A stretch of DNA of 18,575 nucleotides from an uncultured Bacilli bacterium (GTDB lineage: Bacteria; Bacillota_I; Bacilli_A; RF39; UBA660). Below, one piece after another: positions 5,965 through 13,036 of the stretch (within the stretch, counting starts at the first letter, position 1; each line of letters starts with the position of its first letter). The notes beneath the pieces were generated by a model. It had not been told where the DNA came from. It saw nothing but the letters and a program-made list of their open reading frames with translations, and did no database searches. The position numbers and the translations under genes were made by a program. The stretch spans positions 1 through 18,575 of the forward strand of contig CANRPL010000025.1 in assembly GCA_947632495.1 (NCBI GenBank), in the 5' to 3' direction.

Positions 5965-6750
5965 ATGGGAAAGATTATCGCATTTGTTAATCAAAAAGGT
6001 GGCGTTGGTAAAACGACATCAAGTATTAATTTAGCAGCCTCATTAGGCCTTTTAGGTAAAAAGACTTTGCTTGTAGACTTAGATCCTCAAGGTAATGCTA
6101 CAACGGGTGTCGGAATAAATAAAAGTGATATTGAAGCTAGTACATATGAACTTTTAGTTGGTAAAGCTGATGTTAAAGATGTTGTTATTAAGACAAAGTT
6201 TAAGAATTTATATATTATGCCTGCTTCTATTAATTTAGCAGGAGCATATGTTGAATTGGCAGAAAAAGCTCGCAGTGATCATCATTTTGTAGCGCAATTA
6301 CAATTAAAGAAACATTTACGTAAGATTTCAGAAATATTTGATTATATTATTATTGATTGTCCACCATCATTAGAGGTAATTACTACTAATGCTTTAGCAG
6401 CAGCTAATTCGGTTATTATTCCAGTTCAGTGTGAGTTCTTTGCGCTAGAAGGAATTATGCAACTACTAAATTCAATTAAATTTGCCCAGAAGAAGTTGAA
6501 TCCCGAATTAGATATTGAGGGAGTATTACTTACAATGTTAGATAGTCGTGCTAATTTAGGATTAGAGGTCGTTGAAGATGTTCGTAGTTACTTTAAAGAA
6601 AAGGTATATGATACCATCATTCCTCGTTTAGTAAGATTAGCCGAAGCACCTAGTTATGGTAAGCCTATTCATGCCTATGATCCTAAAAGTCGTGGTACGG
6701 AAGCTTATTTGAATCTAGCTAAAGAGGTGATTGAGAGAAATGGAAAATAA
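5965..6750 (+). CDS. parA: Chromosome partitioning ATPase ParA/Soj
   Basis: A 261-residue Walker-type ATPase that binds DNA as an ATP dimer and works with ParB to separate replication origins; in B. subtilis Soj also controls DnaA. The deviant Walker A motif KGGVGKTT is at residues 11-18, with Lys11 the signature lysine. Next come DLDPQGNATTG (switch I region) and IIIDCPPSLE (Walker B). The C-terminal EAPSYGKPIHAYDPKSRGTEAY is typical of chromosomal Soj. An upstream in-frame ATG at 5935 exists, but the ATG at 5965 is chosen. It follows AGGTGA (5955-5960) and gives the normal MGKIIAFVNQKGG start, whereas 5935 lies at the promoter's expected start point. The gene overlaps parB by 11 bases, so the pair is translationally coupled. 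Confidence 0.97.
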   Translation: MGKIIAFVNQKGGVGKTTSSINLAASLGLLGKKTLLVDLDPQGNATTGVGINKSDIEASTYELLVGKADVKDVVIKTKFKNLYIMPASINLAGAYVELAEKARSDHHFVAQLQLKKHLRKISEIFDYIIIDCPPSLEVITTNALAAANSVIIPVQCEFFALEGIMQLLNSIKFAQKKLNPELDIEGVLLTMLDSRANLGLEVVEDVRSYFKEKVYDTIIPRLVRLAEAPSYGKPIHAYDPKSRGTEAYLNLAKEVIERNGK

Positions 6751-7615
6751 AAAAAGAGCTCTAGGACGTGGTTTAGAGCAGTTATTTAATTCTGAAAATA
6801 TTGATTTAGATAGCTTTGAACAAGCTGTTTATGAATCAGCAACAAGAGAAGAAATTATTGATATTGATTTAAATGAATTACGAGCTAATCCTTATCAACC
6901 TCGTCAAACCTTTAATGAAGAAGCTTTACGTGAACTAGCTAGTTCTATAAAAGAACATGGTGTTTTTCAACCTATTATCGTAAAGAAAAGTATCAAGGGT
7001 TATGAGATTATTGCTGGTGAACGTCGCGTTCGTGCTAGTCGTATGGCTGGTTTGACAACGATACCGGCGATTGTTCGTAATTTAGATGATAATCAAATGA
7101 TGGAAATTGCCCTTCTTGAAAATTTACAACGTGAAGATTTAAGTGCAATTGAAGAAGCAATGGCTTATAAAGCGCTTCTTGATCGTCTACAAATCACCCA
7201 AGAAGAGTTGAGTAAACGTGTCGGTAAGAGTCGAAGCCACATCACTAATCTAATTGGTCTATTACGTTTACCTAGTGATGTTCAAGAACTTGTTAATACT
7301 AATAAATTAAGTATGGCTCATGCCCGTGTTTTGAGTAAGTTTGAAGATGTTAATCAAATTCGCAAAATGGCATATGAAATTATTGAAAATAAAATACCTA
7401 CTCGGGAATTAGAGCAGACGGCAAGAACAGTTGAGAAAAAAGTAAAAAAGGAACGTCATGTTAAACCAACACGACCAGATTATCTATATGCCGCCGATTT
7501 ACTTTCTGAAAAATTGGATGCTAAAGTTAAGATTAAAGATAATAAAATTGAAATAAACTTTGCTAATGTGGCTGATTTAAATAGAATTTTAGATATATTA
7601 GAGGTAAGGGAATAA
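6740..7615 (+). CDS. parB: Chromosome partitioning protein ParB/Spo0J
   Basis: A 291-residue CTP-dependent DNA clamp that loads at parS sites, spreads, recruits SMC and stimulates ParA. It opens with KKRALGRGLEQLF, the usual N-terminal ParA-stimulating peptide. The N-terminal domain has the GERRVRASR CTP-binding motif at residues 93-101 and ENLQR at 127-131. A helix-turn-helix for parS recognition lies around 152-176 (TQEELSKRVGKSRSHITNL). A variable linker and a C-terminal dimerisation domain follow. The ATG at 6740 is preferred to the in-frame TTG at 6731 because AGAGGTGA (6723-6730) is then nine bases away. It overlaps parA by 11 bases and its TAA overlaps the next ATG (TAATG). All expected motifs are intact. 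Confidence 0.97.
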   Translation: MENKKRALGRGLEQLFNSENIDLDSFEQAVYESATREEIIDIDLNELRANPYQPRQTFNEEALRELASSIKEHGVFQPIIVKKSIKGYEIIAGERRVRASRMAGLTTIPAIVRNLDDNQMMEIALLENLQREDLSAIEEAMAYKALLDRLQITQEELSKRVGKSRSHITNLIGLLRLPSDVQELVNTNKLSMAHARVLSKFEDVNQIRKMAYEIIENKIPTRELEQTARTVEKKVKKERHVKPTRPDYLYAADLLSEKLDAKVKIKDNKIEINFANVADLNRILDILEVRE

Positions 7616-8436
7616 TGGAAGGTATATTAAAAATTATTTTTAGTAAAAAAGTAATTGTTCCTTTTTTTGTTATTGTTGTAGCTATCTTTATCTACGTTGT
7701 CATTCATAAAATTATTAAGAGGACTTTAATCAATAGAACCCGTAATCTTCGTGTCGGTGAACGTCGTCAGAAGACCATTGCTGGTTTAATTGATAATGTT
7801 GCTAAATATTTTATTGCGATTATTGCTTTAATGATGATTTTAGATACTTATGGTGTCGACACTAAATCTTTGATAGCCTCTTTAGGTATTCTTAGTTTAG
7901 TAGCTGGTTTAGCTTTACAAGATATCCTTAAAGATGTTATCGCTGGTGTTGGTATTATCTTTGAAGATCAATTTGATATTGGCGATGTCGTAACTATTGG
8001 TGATTTTAAAGGTACGGTTATTGGTGTTGGAATTAAATCTACAAGACTTAAAGCTTATACCGGTGAAGTATTAATTATTGCTAACCGTAATATTGACCGC
8101 GTAATTAATCATACTTTACAAGATAATATTAGTATTGTTGATGTTGATGTATCTTATGCTTCAGATATTGATTATGTCAGAACTGTTTTAGAAGAAGTAT
8201 GTAATAATTTTAATAATGATTATAATTTATCAACTCCTGCAACTATATGTGGTGTGGAAAAATTAGGTGAAAGTGGAATTTCAATTCGTTTAATTTTTGG
8301 AACTAATTATGATAATAAATATGATTACGAACGAAAATTTAAAGAGCGTATTAAGAAAACATTTGATCAAAAAGGTGTTGAAATACCTTTCCCACAAATT
8401 GTGGTACATAAAGTTGGTGAAAGAGATGGAAAATAA
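7615..8436 (+). CDS. MscS-family small-conductance mechanosensitive channel
   Basis: A 273-residue channel of the three-helix MscS type, close to B. subtilis YkuT in size, which releases solutes on hypo-osmotic shock. Helices lie at about 13-34, 62-80 and 86-116. The last is the pore-lining TM3 (SLGILSLVAGLALQDILKDVIAG) with the Gly/Ala pattern and the conserved Gln102-Asp103. The beta domain follows: QFDIGDVVTIGDFKGTVIGVGIKSTRLKAYTGEVLIIANRNI. The usual P-N-x-x-I at the end of this segment is changed to A-N-R-N-I. A C-terminal alpha/beta cytosolic domain completes the protein. The start overlaps the parB stop by one base, and the 3' end overlaps the DUF951 gene by 11 bases, so this is a coupled operon. 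MscS genes next to parB and DUF951 occur in several Bacillota. Confidence 0.93.
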   Translation: MEGILKIIFSKKVIVPFFVIVVAIFIYVVIHKIIKRTLINRTRNLRVGERRQKTIAGLIDNVAKYFIAIIALMMILDTYGVDTKSLIASLGILSLVAGLALQDILKDVIAGVGIIFEDQFDIGDVVTIGDFKGTVIGVGIKSTRLKAYTGEVLIIANRNIDRVINHTLQDNISIVDVDVSYASDIDYVRTVLEEVCNNFNNDYNLSTPATICGVEKLGESGISIRLIFGTNYDNKYDYERKFKERIKKTFDQKGVEIPFPQIVVHKVGERDGK

Positions 8437-8611
8437 TTATCAATTAGGAAGCATTGTCGTTATGAAAAAAGAACATCCATGTGGAACAAATGAATGGGAA
8501 ATTACTCGCATCGGAGCTGACATTAAAATAAAGTGTCGCCATTGTGGTCGTAGTATTATGTTTCCTAGGATGGAATTTAATAAAAAGTTAAAAAAAGTAA
8601 TTAGTTTATAG
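8426..8611 (+). CDS. DUF951 small protein
   Basis: A 61-residue protein of the DUF951 family (a B. subtilis homologue lies near spo0J and ychF, as I recall YyzM). It starts MENNYQLGSIVVMKKEHPCG and contains GADIKIKCRHCGR. Cys19, Cys37 and Cys40 suggest a small zinc-ribbon-like or beta-barrel fold, although a fourth ligand is not obvious; His17 or His39 could serve. The reading frame is open further upstream to 8297, inside mscS, but the ATG at 8426 is chosen. It matches the family N-terminus and has GGTGA (8416-8420) five bases upstream. It overlaps mscS by 11 bases and is followed after eight bases by the transporter gene. Function is unknown; the constant association with parB and ychF suggests a role near the replication origin or in translation. 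Confidence 0.92.
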   Translation: MENNYQLGSIVVMKKEHPCGTNEWEITRIGADIKIKCRHCGRSIMFPRMEFNKKLKKVISL

Positions 8612-8619
8612 GAGGAGTT

Positions 8620-10119
8620 ATGCCTAGAAAAAAGATGCGTAAGCTTAATTTAGGACCTATTACTGTGATGATTGTTATCAGTGCTATTTTAATTGTCTTA
8701 AGTTTTGCTTTAAATAAAATTGGTTTAACGGGTAAAATGACAGATCTAGAAACCCTTGAAACAACAACTATTACAGTAAACAATATTTTAAGTAAAGATG
8801 GTATCCGTAACATTTTTGGTTCAGCTTTGAAAAACTTTCGAGCTATTGAACCTTTAGTTGCGATTATCGTTTCCTTAATTACTGTTTCTATTTTAGAGGT
8901 TAGTGGTTTATTAAATCATCTTTTTAGAAAATTAAAGAATGTTAAAAGTTCAATTGTTACTTTTATCGTTTTACTTGTTAGTATTATTTCAACAATTATA
9001 GGTGACTATAGTTATGCTTTACTCCTTCCTTTTGTATCAGCCGTTTATCGGGTTATGAATAGAGATTCTAAAACCGGTATTATGACAGCTTTCATTGGTA
9101 TTACGATGGGTTATGGAACAGGACTTATTTTTAACTACCAAGATTTTGTATTAGGAGAACTTACAGAAACAGCTGCGCAAAATGTATTAGATAATTATAC
9201 TTTTACACCATGGTCAATGATTTTTATTATGTTGGCCGCAACGGTTTTACTTACAATCATCGGTACAATAATGATTGAAAGATACTTCAGTAAAAAAGTA
9301 CAAGTAAATGAAGAAAATGAGTATAATGTTTCTAAAAATGCTTTTCGCGCAACAACAGTTGTCTTCATCCTGATGTTAGTAGTCGCTATATGGTCTATTA
9401 TCCCTGGTTTACCTTTATCCGGATGGATGTTGGATGAAACAGCTGGTTCTTACATTGTTAAATTGTTAGGTGATAAAGCTCCTTTTAAGGATGGTCTATT
9501 GGTTATTCTTCTCGGCATGTCTTTAATATGTAGTTATGTCTATGGAAAGATATCAAGAAATATTAAAGGTACTGGCGAATTTAATGTTGCTATATCAAAA
9601 ACATTTCAAAATACCGGATTTATTTTTGCTGGCTTATTCTTTGCCTCAATTATGTTAAGTATTTTAAACTATACTAATTTAAGTACCGTAATATCATTAA
9701 ATTTAATTGAGCTAATCAGAGTAAGTGAGATGTCAGGTGTCTTTGTTGTAGCTATAACTCTATTAGTATGTATTGTTATTTCAATTATCAATCCAACTAC
9801 TGTCAGTAATTGGCAATTAGTATCGCCAGTTTTAGTCGGTAGTTTGGTTCGTGCTAATATATCACCAGAGTTTACACAAATGTTATTTAAAGTTGGTGAT
9901 TCTATCGGTAAATGTTTTAGCCCATTTTATATTTTCTTTATCATCATGTTAGGCTTTTTATATAAGGCTGATAGTCAAAATGAAGATATAAGTTTCTTCG
10001 GTACAATGCGTAAGATGACACCAGTTATGGTAGCGATGTCTCTAGCGTGGATTGTTATTGTTATCGGCTGGAATTTATTGGGCTTTAATATCGGTATTGG
10101 TACTGGTACAACACTATAA
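8620..10119 (+). CDS. AbgT-family transporter
   Basis: A 499-residue polytopic membrane protein with about 11-13 hydrophobic segments, the expected length for the AbgT family (E. coli AbgT, p-aminobenzoyl-glutamate importer; MtrF/YdaH exporters). Family features include the first helix followed by a long extracytoplasmic loop (residues ~37-75), the hairpin region YSYALLLPFVSAVYR, and the C-terminal signature PVLVGSLVRANISPEFTQMLFKVGDSIGKCFSPF around residues 405-440. The start has AGGAGGAG directly upstream, and only eight bases separate it from DUF951, so it belongs to the parAB transcript. A terminator follows. The substrate is uncertain: family members move folate breakdown products or sulfonamides, and no folate gene is nearby. 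Confidence 0.85.
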   Translation: MPRKKMRKLNLGPITVMIVISAILIVLSFALNKIGLTGKMTDLETLETTTITVNNILSKDGIRNIFGSALKNFRAIEPLVAIIVSLITVSILEVSGLLNHLFRKLKNVKSSIVTFIVLLVSIISTIIGDYSYALLLPFVSAVYRVMNRDSKTGIMTAFIGITMGYGTGLIFNYQDFVLGELTETAAQNVLDNYTFTPWSMIFIMLAATVLLTIIGTIMIERYFSKKVQVNEENEYNVSKNAFRATTVVFILMLVVAIWSIIPGLPLSGWMLDETAGSYIVKLLGDKAPFKDGLLVILLGMSLICSYVYGKISRNIKGTGEFNVAISKTFQNTGFIFAGLFFASIMLSILNYTNLSTVISLNLIELIRVSEMSGVFVVAITLLVCIVISIINPTTVSNWQLVSPVLVGSLVRANISPEFTQMLFKVGDSIGKCFSPFYIFFIIMLGFLYKADSQNEDISFFGTMRKMTPVMVAMSLAWIVIVIGWNLLGFNIGIGTGTTL

Positions 10120-10144
10120 AGGAAATTGCACATTTCCTTTTTTT
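10118..10144 (+). terminator. Terminator of the parAB operon
   Basis: AAAGGAAAT (10118-10126) pairs with ATTTCCTTT (10132-10140) around a TGCAC loop, followed by T to 10144. The stem starts within the stop codon. The loop also holds a candidate -35 for the next gene. Confidence 0.8.
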
Positions 10145-10154
10145 ATGCTATGAT
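10126..10154 (+). promoter_or_regulatory. Promoter inside the terminator, for the metallopeptidase-like gene
   Basis: TTGCAC (10126-10131) lies in the terminator loop, and TATGAT (10149-10154) is 17 bases downstream with an upstream TG (TGC-TATGAT). The start codon at 10193 follows a GGGTGAGA ribosome binding site. Confidence 0.5.
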
Positions 10155-10192
10155 AAAAGCCAATTTTAGCAATACAAAATGGGTGAGATAGT

Positions 10193-11810
10193 ATGAAAAA
10201 ATTCACAATCCGTATTTATGCTTGTGTTTTAGCTGCTACTATGACGAGTAGTACGTTAATTAAACTTCCTTATCGAAGCGAAGCTAATATTAAATTAGTT
10301 ACAGAAGAGATAGAAAATGATGATAGTATTTATTTTAAACGTGGCTTTGATACGGAAGCTAATATTGATGATGTTATCTTAACTATTGATGAAAAGACAG
10401 ACGCTAATTTAACAAATGCTAAAAGGTGGATTAACTATCTTAAGAAAACTGACGGTATTGATGATACATGGGTTAAATTATTAGATGTTGAACAACATCT
10501 AAATGCTTATACTAAACCACCTGTTACTAAACGCATTTTAAATCATCAAAACCGGAACTATTATGACGAACAAACTGACTCTATTTTATGGGATAAATTA
10601 GCTCAAAGAATTAGATTTAATGGTATTATTTTAACGATTCGTAATCATGTTAAAAAGATATTAATACGTGATAAATATCAAGGTATTGAAGCGATGAATC
10701 TTGATGATATTAATTTAATATTAAACCAATTAGAACAGTTTGTTAATCAGACCAAAGAACTATATCCGCAATATGATTTGGCGCATTTAGCTTGTTCTTT
10801 ATCAAAGATAGCTTTTACATATCATAATCATGATGATGGAAAGAATATGGGTATTGTTGCGGCTACTTCTCTTGAAGATATAGGCTGGTTTATTAATCAA
10901 AATGGACAATATCCTGATTTAGAGGCTATGTTACCAATTAGTCTCCATGAATATAAACATTATTTATGTTCAGCTTGTATTGATGAATATCCAAGTGAAT
11001 ATTTTCCTGTTTTTGCTGGTATCTATCACGAAGATAATAACACTTTAGTGTTCGACAGCGGAAGAATATGCGTCCCAGTTAAGTGGAAGAGGTATTTTAG
11101 CTAGCTTTGAAGAAAAAGAAATATTAGATAATATTCGATTTGTCTTAAGTTTACAAGATGATTATGAAGAAGATGGTTTCTTAAAATATGGTTTACTTCA
11201 AAATCCTATCGCAATGGTTGAACAATTTCCGGTCCTTGAATATGACGATTTTATTCAAGTGATTCAGATGTTAGCGACCTATGATTTGATGTTAGGAAAT
11301 TTTCCTGATGCGTTTTTTTCTTTAATAGAAAAAGAAACAGGTAAAGAAGTAGATGTCGGAATGGTCATTAATAATATGTGCGGCTATGCCCAACTTGAAT
11401 TAGCCCAATTATTTTTTACTAACCTGATTATTTTAAATGAAACTCATGATGTACCTATTGATTACAATCTTTATTTAATTAAATTATTTGAACATCGAAT
11501 GGGTGTTGGTCATGCCGCTTTGCTTCAAACAAGAGGTTATCATATTACACAGGACGAATATAATTTAAAGTATTATCACAAGTTAGTAGTATTTTTTGAA
11601 TATTTATCTAATGGCAATTTGGTGGACTTATTTAATCAGTATGATCAATATAGCTTACCATATGATTATGAATATCCTTGCTTTGTTGATGAGAAGCACA
11701 TTGCTTTTTACGATACTATTAAGCATAGAGGTTATAATTTAGAAGAGATGCGGGACCGCGTTAATAAAGAGCTAGAACTCTACTTAAAATATAAAGATTC
11801 TAAAGAATAG
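10193..11810 (+). pseudogene. Secreted HExxH metallopeptidase-like protein, frameshifted
   Basis: Two open frames form one gene. The first (10193-11104) starts with GGGTGAGA upstream and a Lys/Arg-led signal-like N-terminus (residues 1-30, hydrophobic around YACVLAATM; no lipobox). It carries LPISLHEYKHYL with an HExxH zinc motif at residues 252-256. It then runs into 17 nonsense-like residues and stops. The second frame is open from 11049 to 11810 and continues sensibly with TAEEYASQLSGRG. That segment contains a glutamate well placed to be the third zinc ligand of a gluzincin. Dropping one base near 11049-11060 joins them into about 538 residues. No slippery sequence is visible there, so a recent mutation or an assembly error is likelier than programmed frameshifting. 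The specific peptidase family is not recognised. An ATG at 11214 could in theory start the second half, but no good ribosome binding site precedes it. Confidence 0.75.
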
Positions 11811-11862
11811 TATTATTGATTTTTAAAAGTTAATATAGTAAACTTGATATGAAGGTGATTTT

Positions 11863-12957
11863 ATGAGTTTAACAACGGGTATTGTTGGATTACCAAATGT
11901 AGGTAAATCAACATTATTTAATGCTATAACAAAACAAAAAATATTGGCGGCTAATTATCCTTTTGCAACTATTGAACCAAATGTAGGTGTAGTTGTCGTT
12001 CCTGATAAACGTCTTGATTTTTTAAATGAATTATATAAACCAGCAAGTCTTGTCCCAACAACATTTGAATTTACTGACATTGCGGGGTTAGTTAAAGGTG
12101 CTTCTAAAGGCGAAGGATTAGGTAATAAGTTTTTATCCCATATAAGAGAAGTAGATGCCATTGTTGAAGTTGTAAGATGTTTTGAAGATAAAAACATTAT
12201 TCATGTAGAAAATGATATTAATCCGATTAGAGATATTGAGACAATCGCCTTAGAACTTATTTTAGCCGATCTAGAAATTGTCGATAATCGCCTAAACAAA
12301 ATTGGTAAAAAAGCGACAATGTCTAAAGATAAAGAAATTAAAAAAGAAGCTGATTTATTAACTAAATTAAAAGCAGCTTTAGAAAATAGTCAAAATATTC
12401 GTGAACTAGATCTTACAGAAGATGAACTTAAATTGATTAAACCATATAATTTATTGACAGCGAAACCAATTATTTATATGGCTAATGTATCAGAAGCTGA
12501 TGTTAAAGGTAATGCCTATGTTGATCAAGTTAGAGATTATGCTGATCGAACAGGCGCTAAAGTAGTTGTTGTCTGCGCTAAAATCGAAGAGGAATTAAGC
12601 GAATTAAGTGAAGAGGAACGTCTTGAATTTTTAAGTGCTTTAGGAATTGAAGAAAGTGGATTAGATCAATTAATTCATGCTTCCTATTCACTACTAGGTT
12701 TAAAGACTTATTTTACTGCTGGTCCTGATGAAGTAAGAGCTTGGACTTTTAAAGATGGTATGAAAGCTCCTGAATGTGCAGGTATTATTCATACTGATTT
12801 TGAAAGAGGTTTTATTAAGGCTGAAGTAATGAGCTATACGGATTTAGAAGCCTGTGGTAGTGAAAAAGCCGTTAAGGAAGCTGGTAAGATGCGCCTTGAA
12901 GGCAAAGATTATTTGATGCAAGATGGCGATATTTGTTATTTTAGATTTAATGTATAA
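11863..12957 (+). CDS. ychF: Ribosome-binding ATPase YchF (OLA1 family)
   Basis: A 364-residue Obg-superfamily P-loop protein that binds the ribosome and prefers ATP to GTP; it is linked to redox stress and translation. The G1 motif GLPNVGKST is at residues 9-17, G3 with the glycine-rich switch is DIAGLVKGASKGEGLGNKFL, and the altered G4 motif NVSE at 208-211 accounts for ATP preference. A helical coiled-coil insert (about 130-190) precedes G4, and the C-terminal TGS domain (about 280-364) includes AWTFKDGMKAPECAGIIHTDFERGFIKAEV. The length is exactly as expected. The start has GAAGGTGA upstream. No terminator lies between the preceding gene and ychF, and the only promoter-like element (TATAGT at 11834-11839) lacks a -35, so readthrough expression is possible. 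Confidence 0.98.
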   Translation: MSLTTGIVGLPNVGKSTLFNAITKQKILAANYPFATIEPNVGVVVVPDKRLDFLNELYKPASLVPTTFEFTDIAGLVKGASKGEGLGNKFLSHIREVDAIVEVVRCFEDKNIIHVENDINPIRDIETIALELILADLEIVDNRLNKIGKKATMSKDKEIKKEADLLTKLKAALENSQNIRELDLTEDELKLIKPYNLLTAKPIIYMANVSEADVKGNAYVDQVRDYADRTGAKVVVVCAKIEEELSELSEEERLEFLSALGIEESGLDQLIHASYSLLGLKTYFTAGPDEVRAWTFKDGMKAPECAGIIHTDFERGFIKAEVMSYTDLEACGSEKAVKEAGKMRLEGKDYLMQDGDICYFRFNV

Positions 12958-12980
12958 AACTCACTAATATAGTGAGTTTT
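12956..12980 (+). terminator. Terminator after ychF
   Basis: AAAACTCACTA (12956-12966) pairs perfectly with 12970-12980 (11 bp, 3-base loop). The 3' side ends in only four T before AAATTT, so it could act in both directions. Confidence 0.75.
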
Positions 12981-12991
12981 AAATTTGCTTA

Positions 12992-13000
12992 TGGTATAAT
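12992..13000 (+). promoter_or_regulatory. Extended -10 promoter of the radical SAM operon
   Basis: TGG-TATAAT is a perfect -10 with an upstream TG, 37 bases before the first gene and after the ychF terminator. The expected -35 position holds nothing close to TTGACA, so the promoter may be weak or activator-dependent. Confidence 0.5.
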
Positions 13001-13036
13001 AATTTATAGTAGATAGTACCTATAGGAGATGATTAA

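Noticed and set aside
8297..8425. Upstream extension of the DUF951 reading frame into mscS
   Set aside because: The extra 43 residues are an out-of-frame reading of mscS, and the internal ATG at 8426 has the ribosome binding site and the family N-terminus.
11040..11110. Programmed frameshift in the metallopeptidase-like gene
   Set aside because: No slippery heptamer, no shift-prone stop codon and no stimulatory stem or Shine-Dalgarno-like element at the junction; mutation or sequencing error is simpler.
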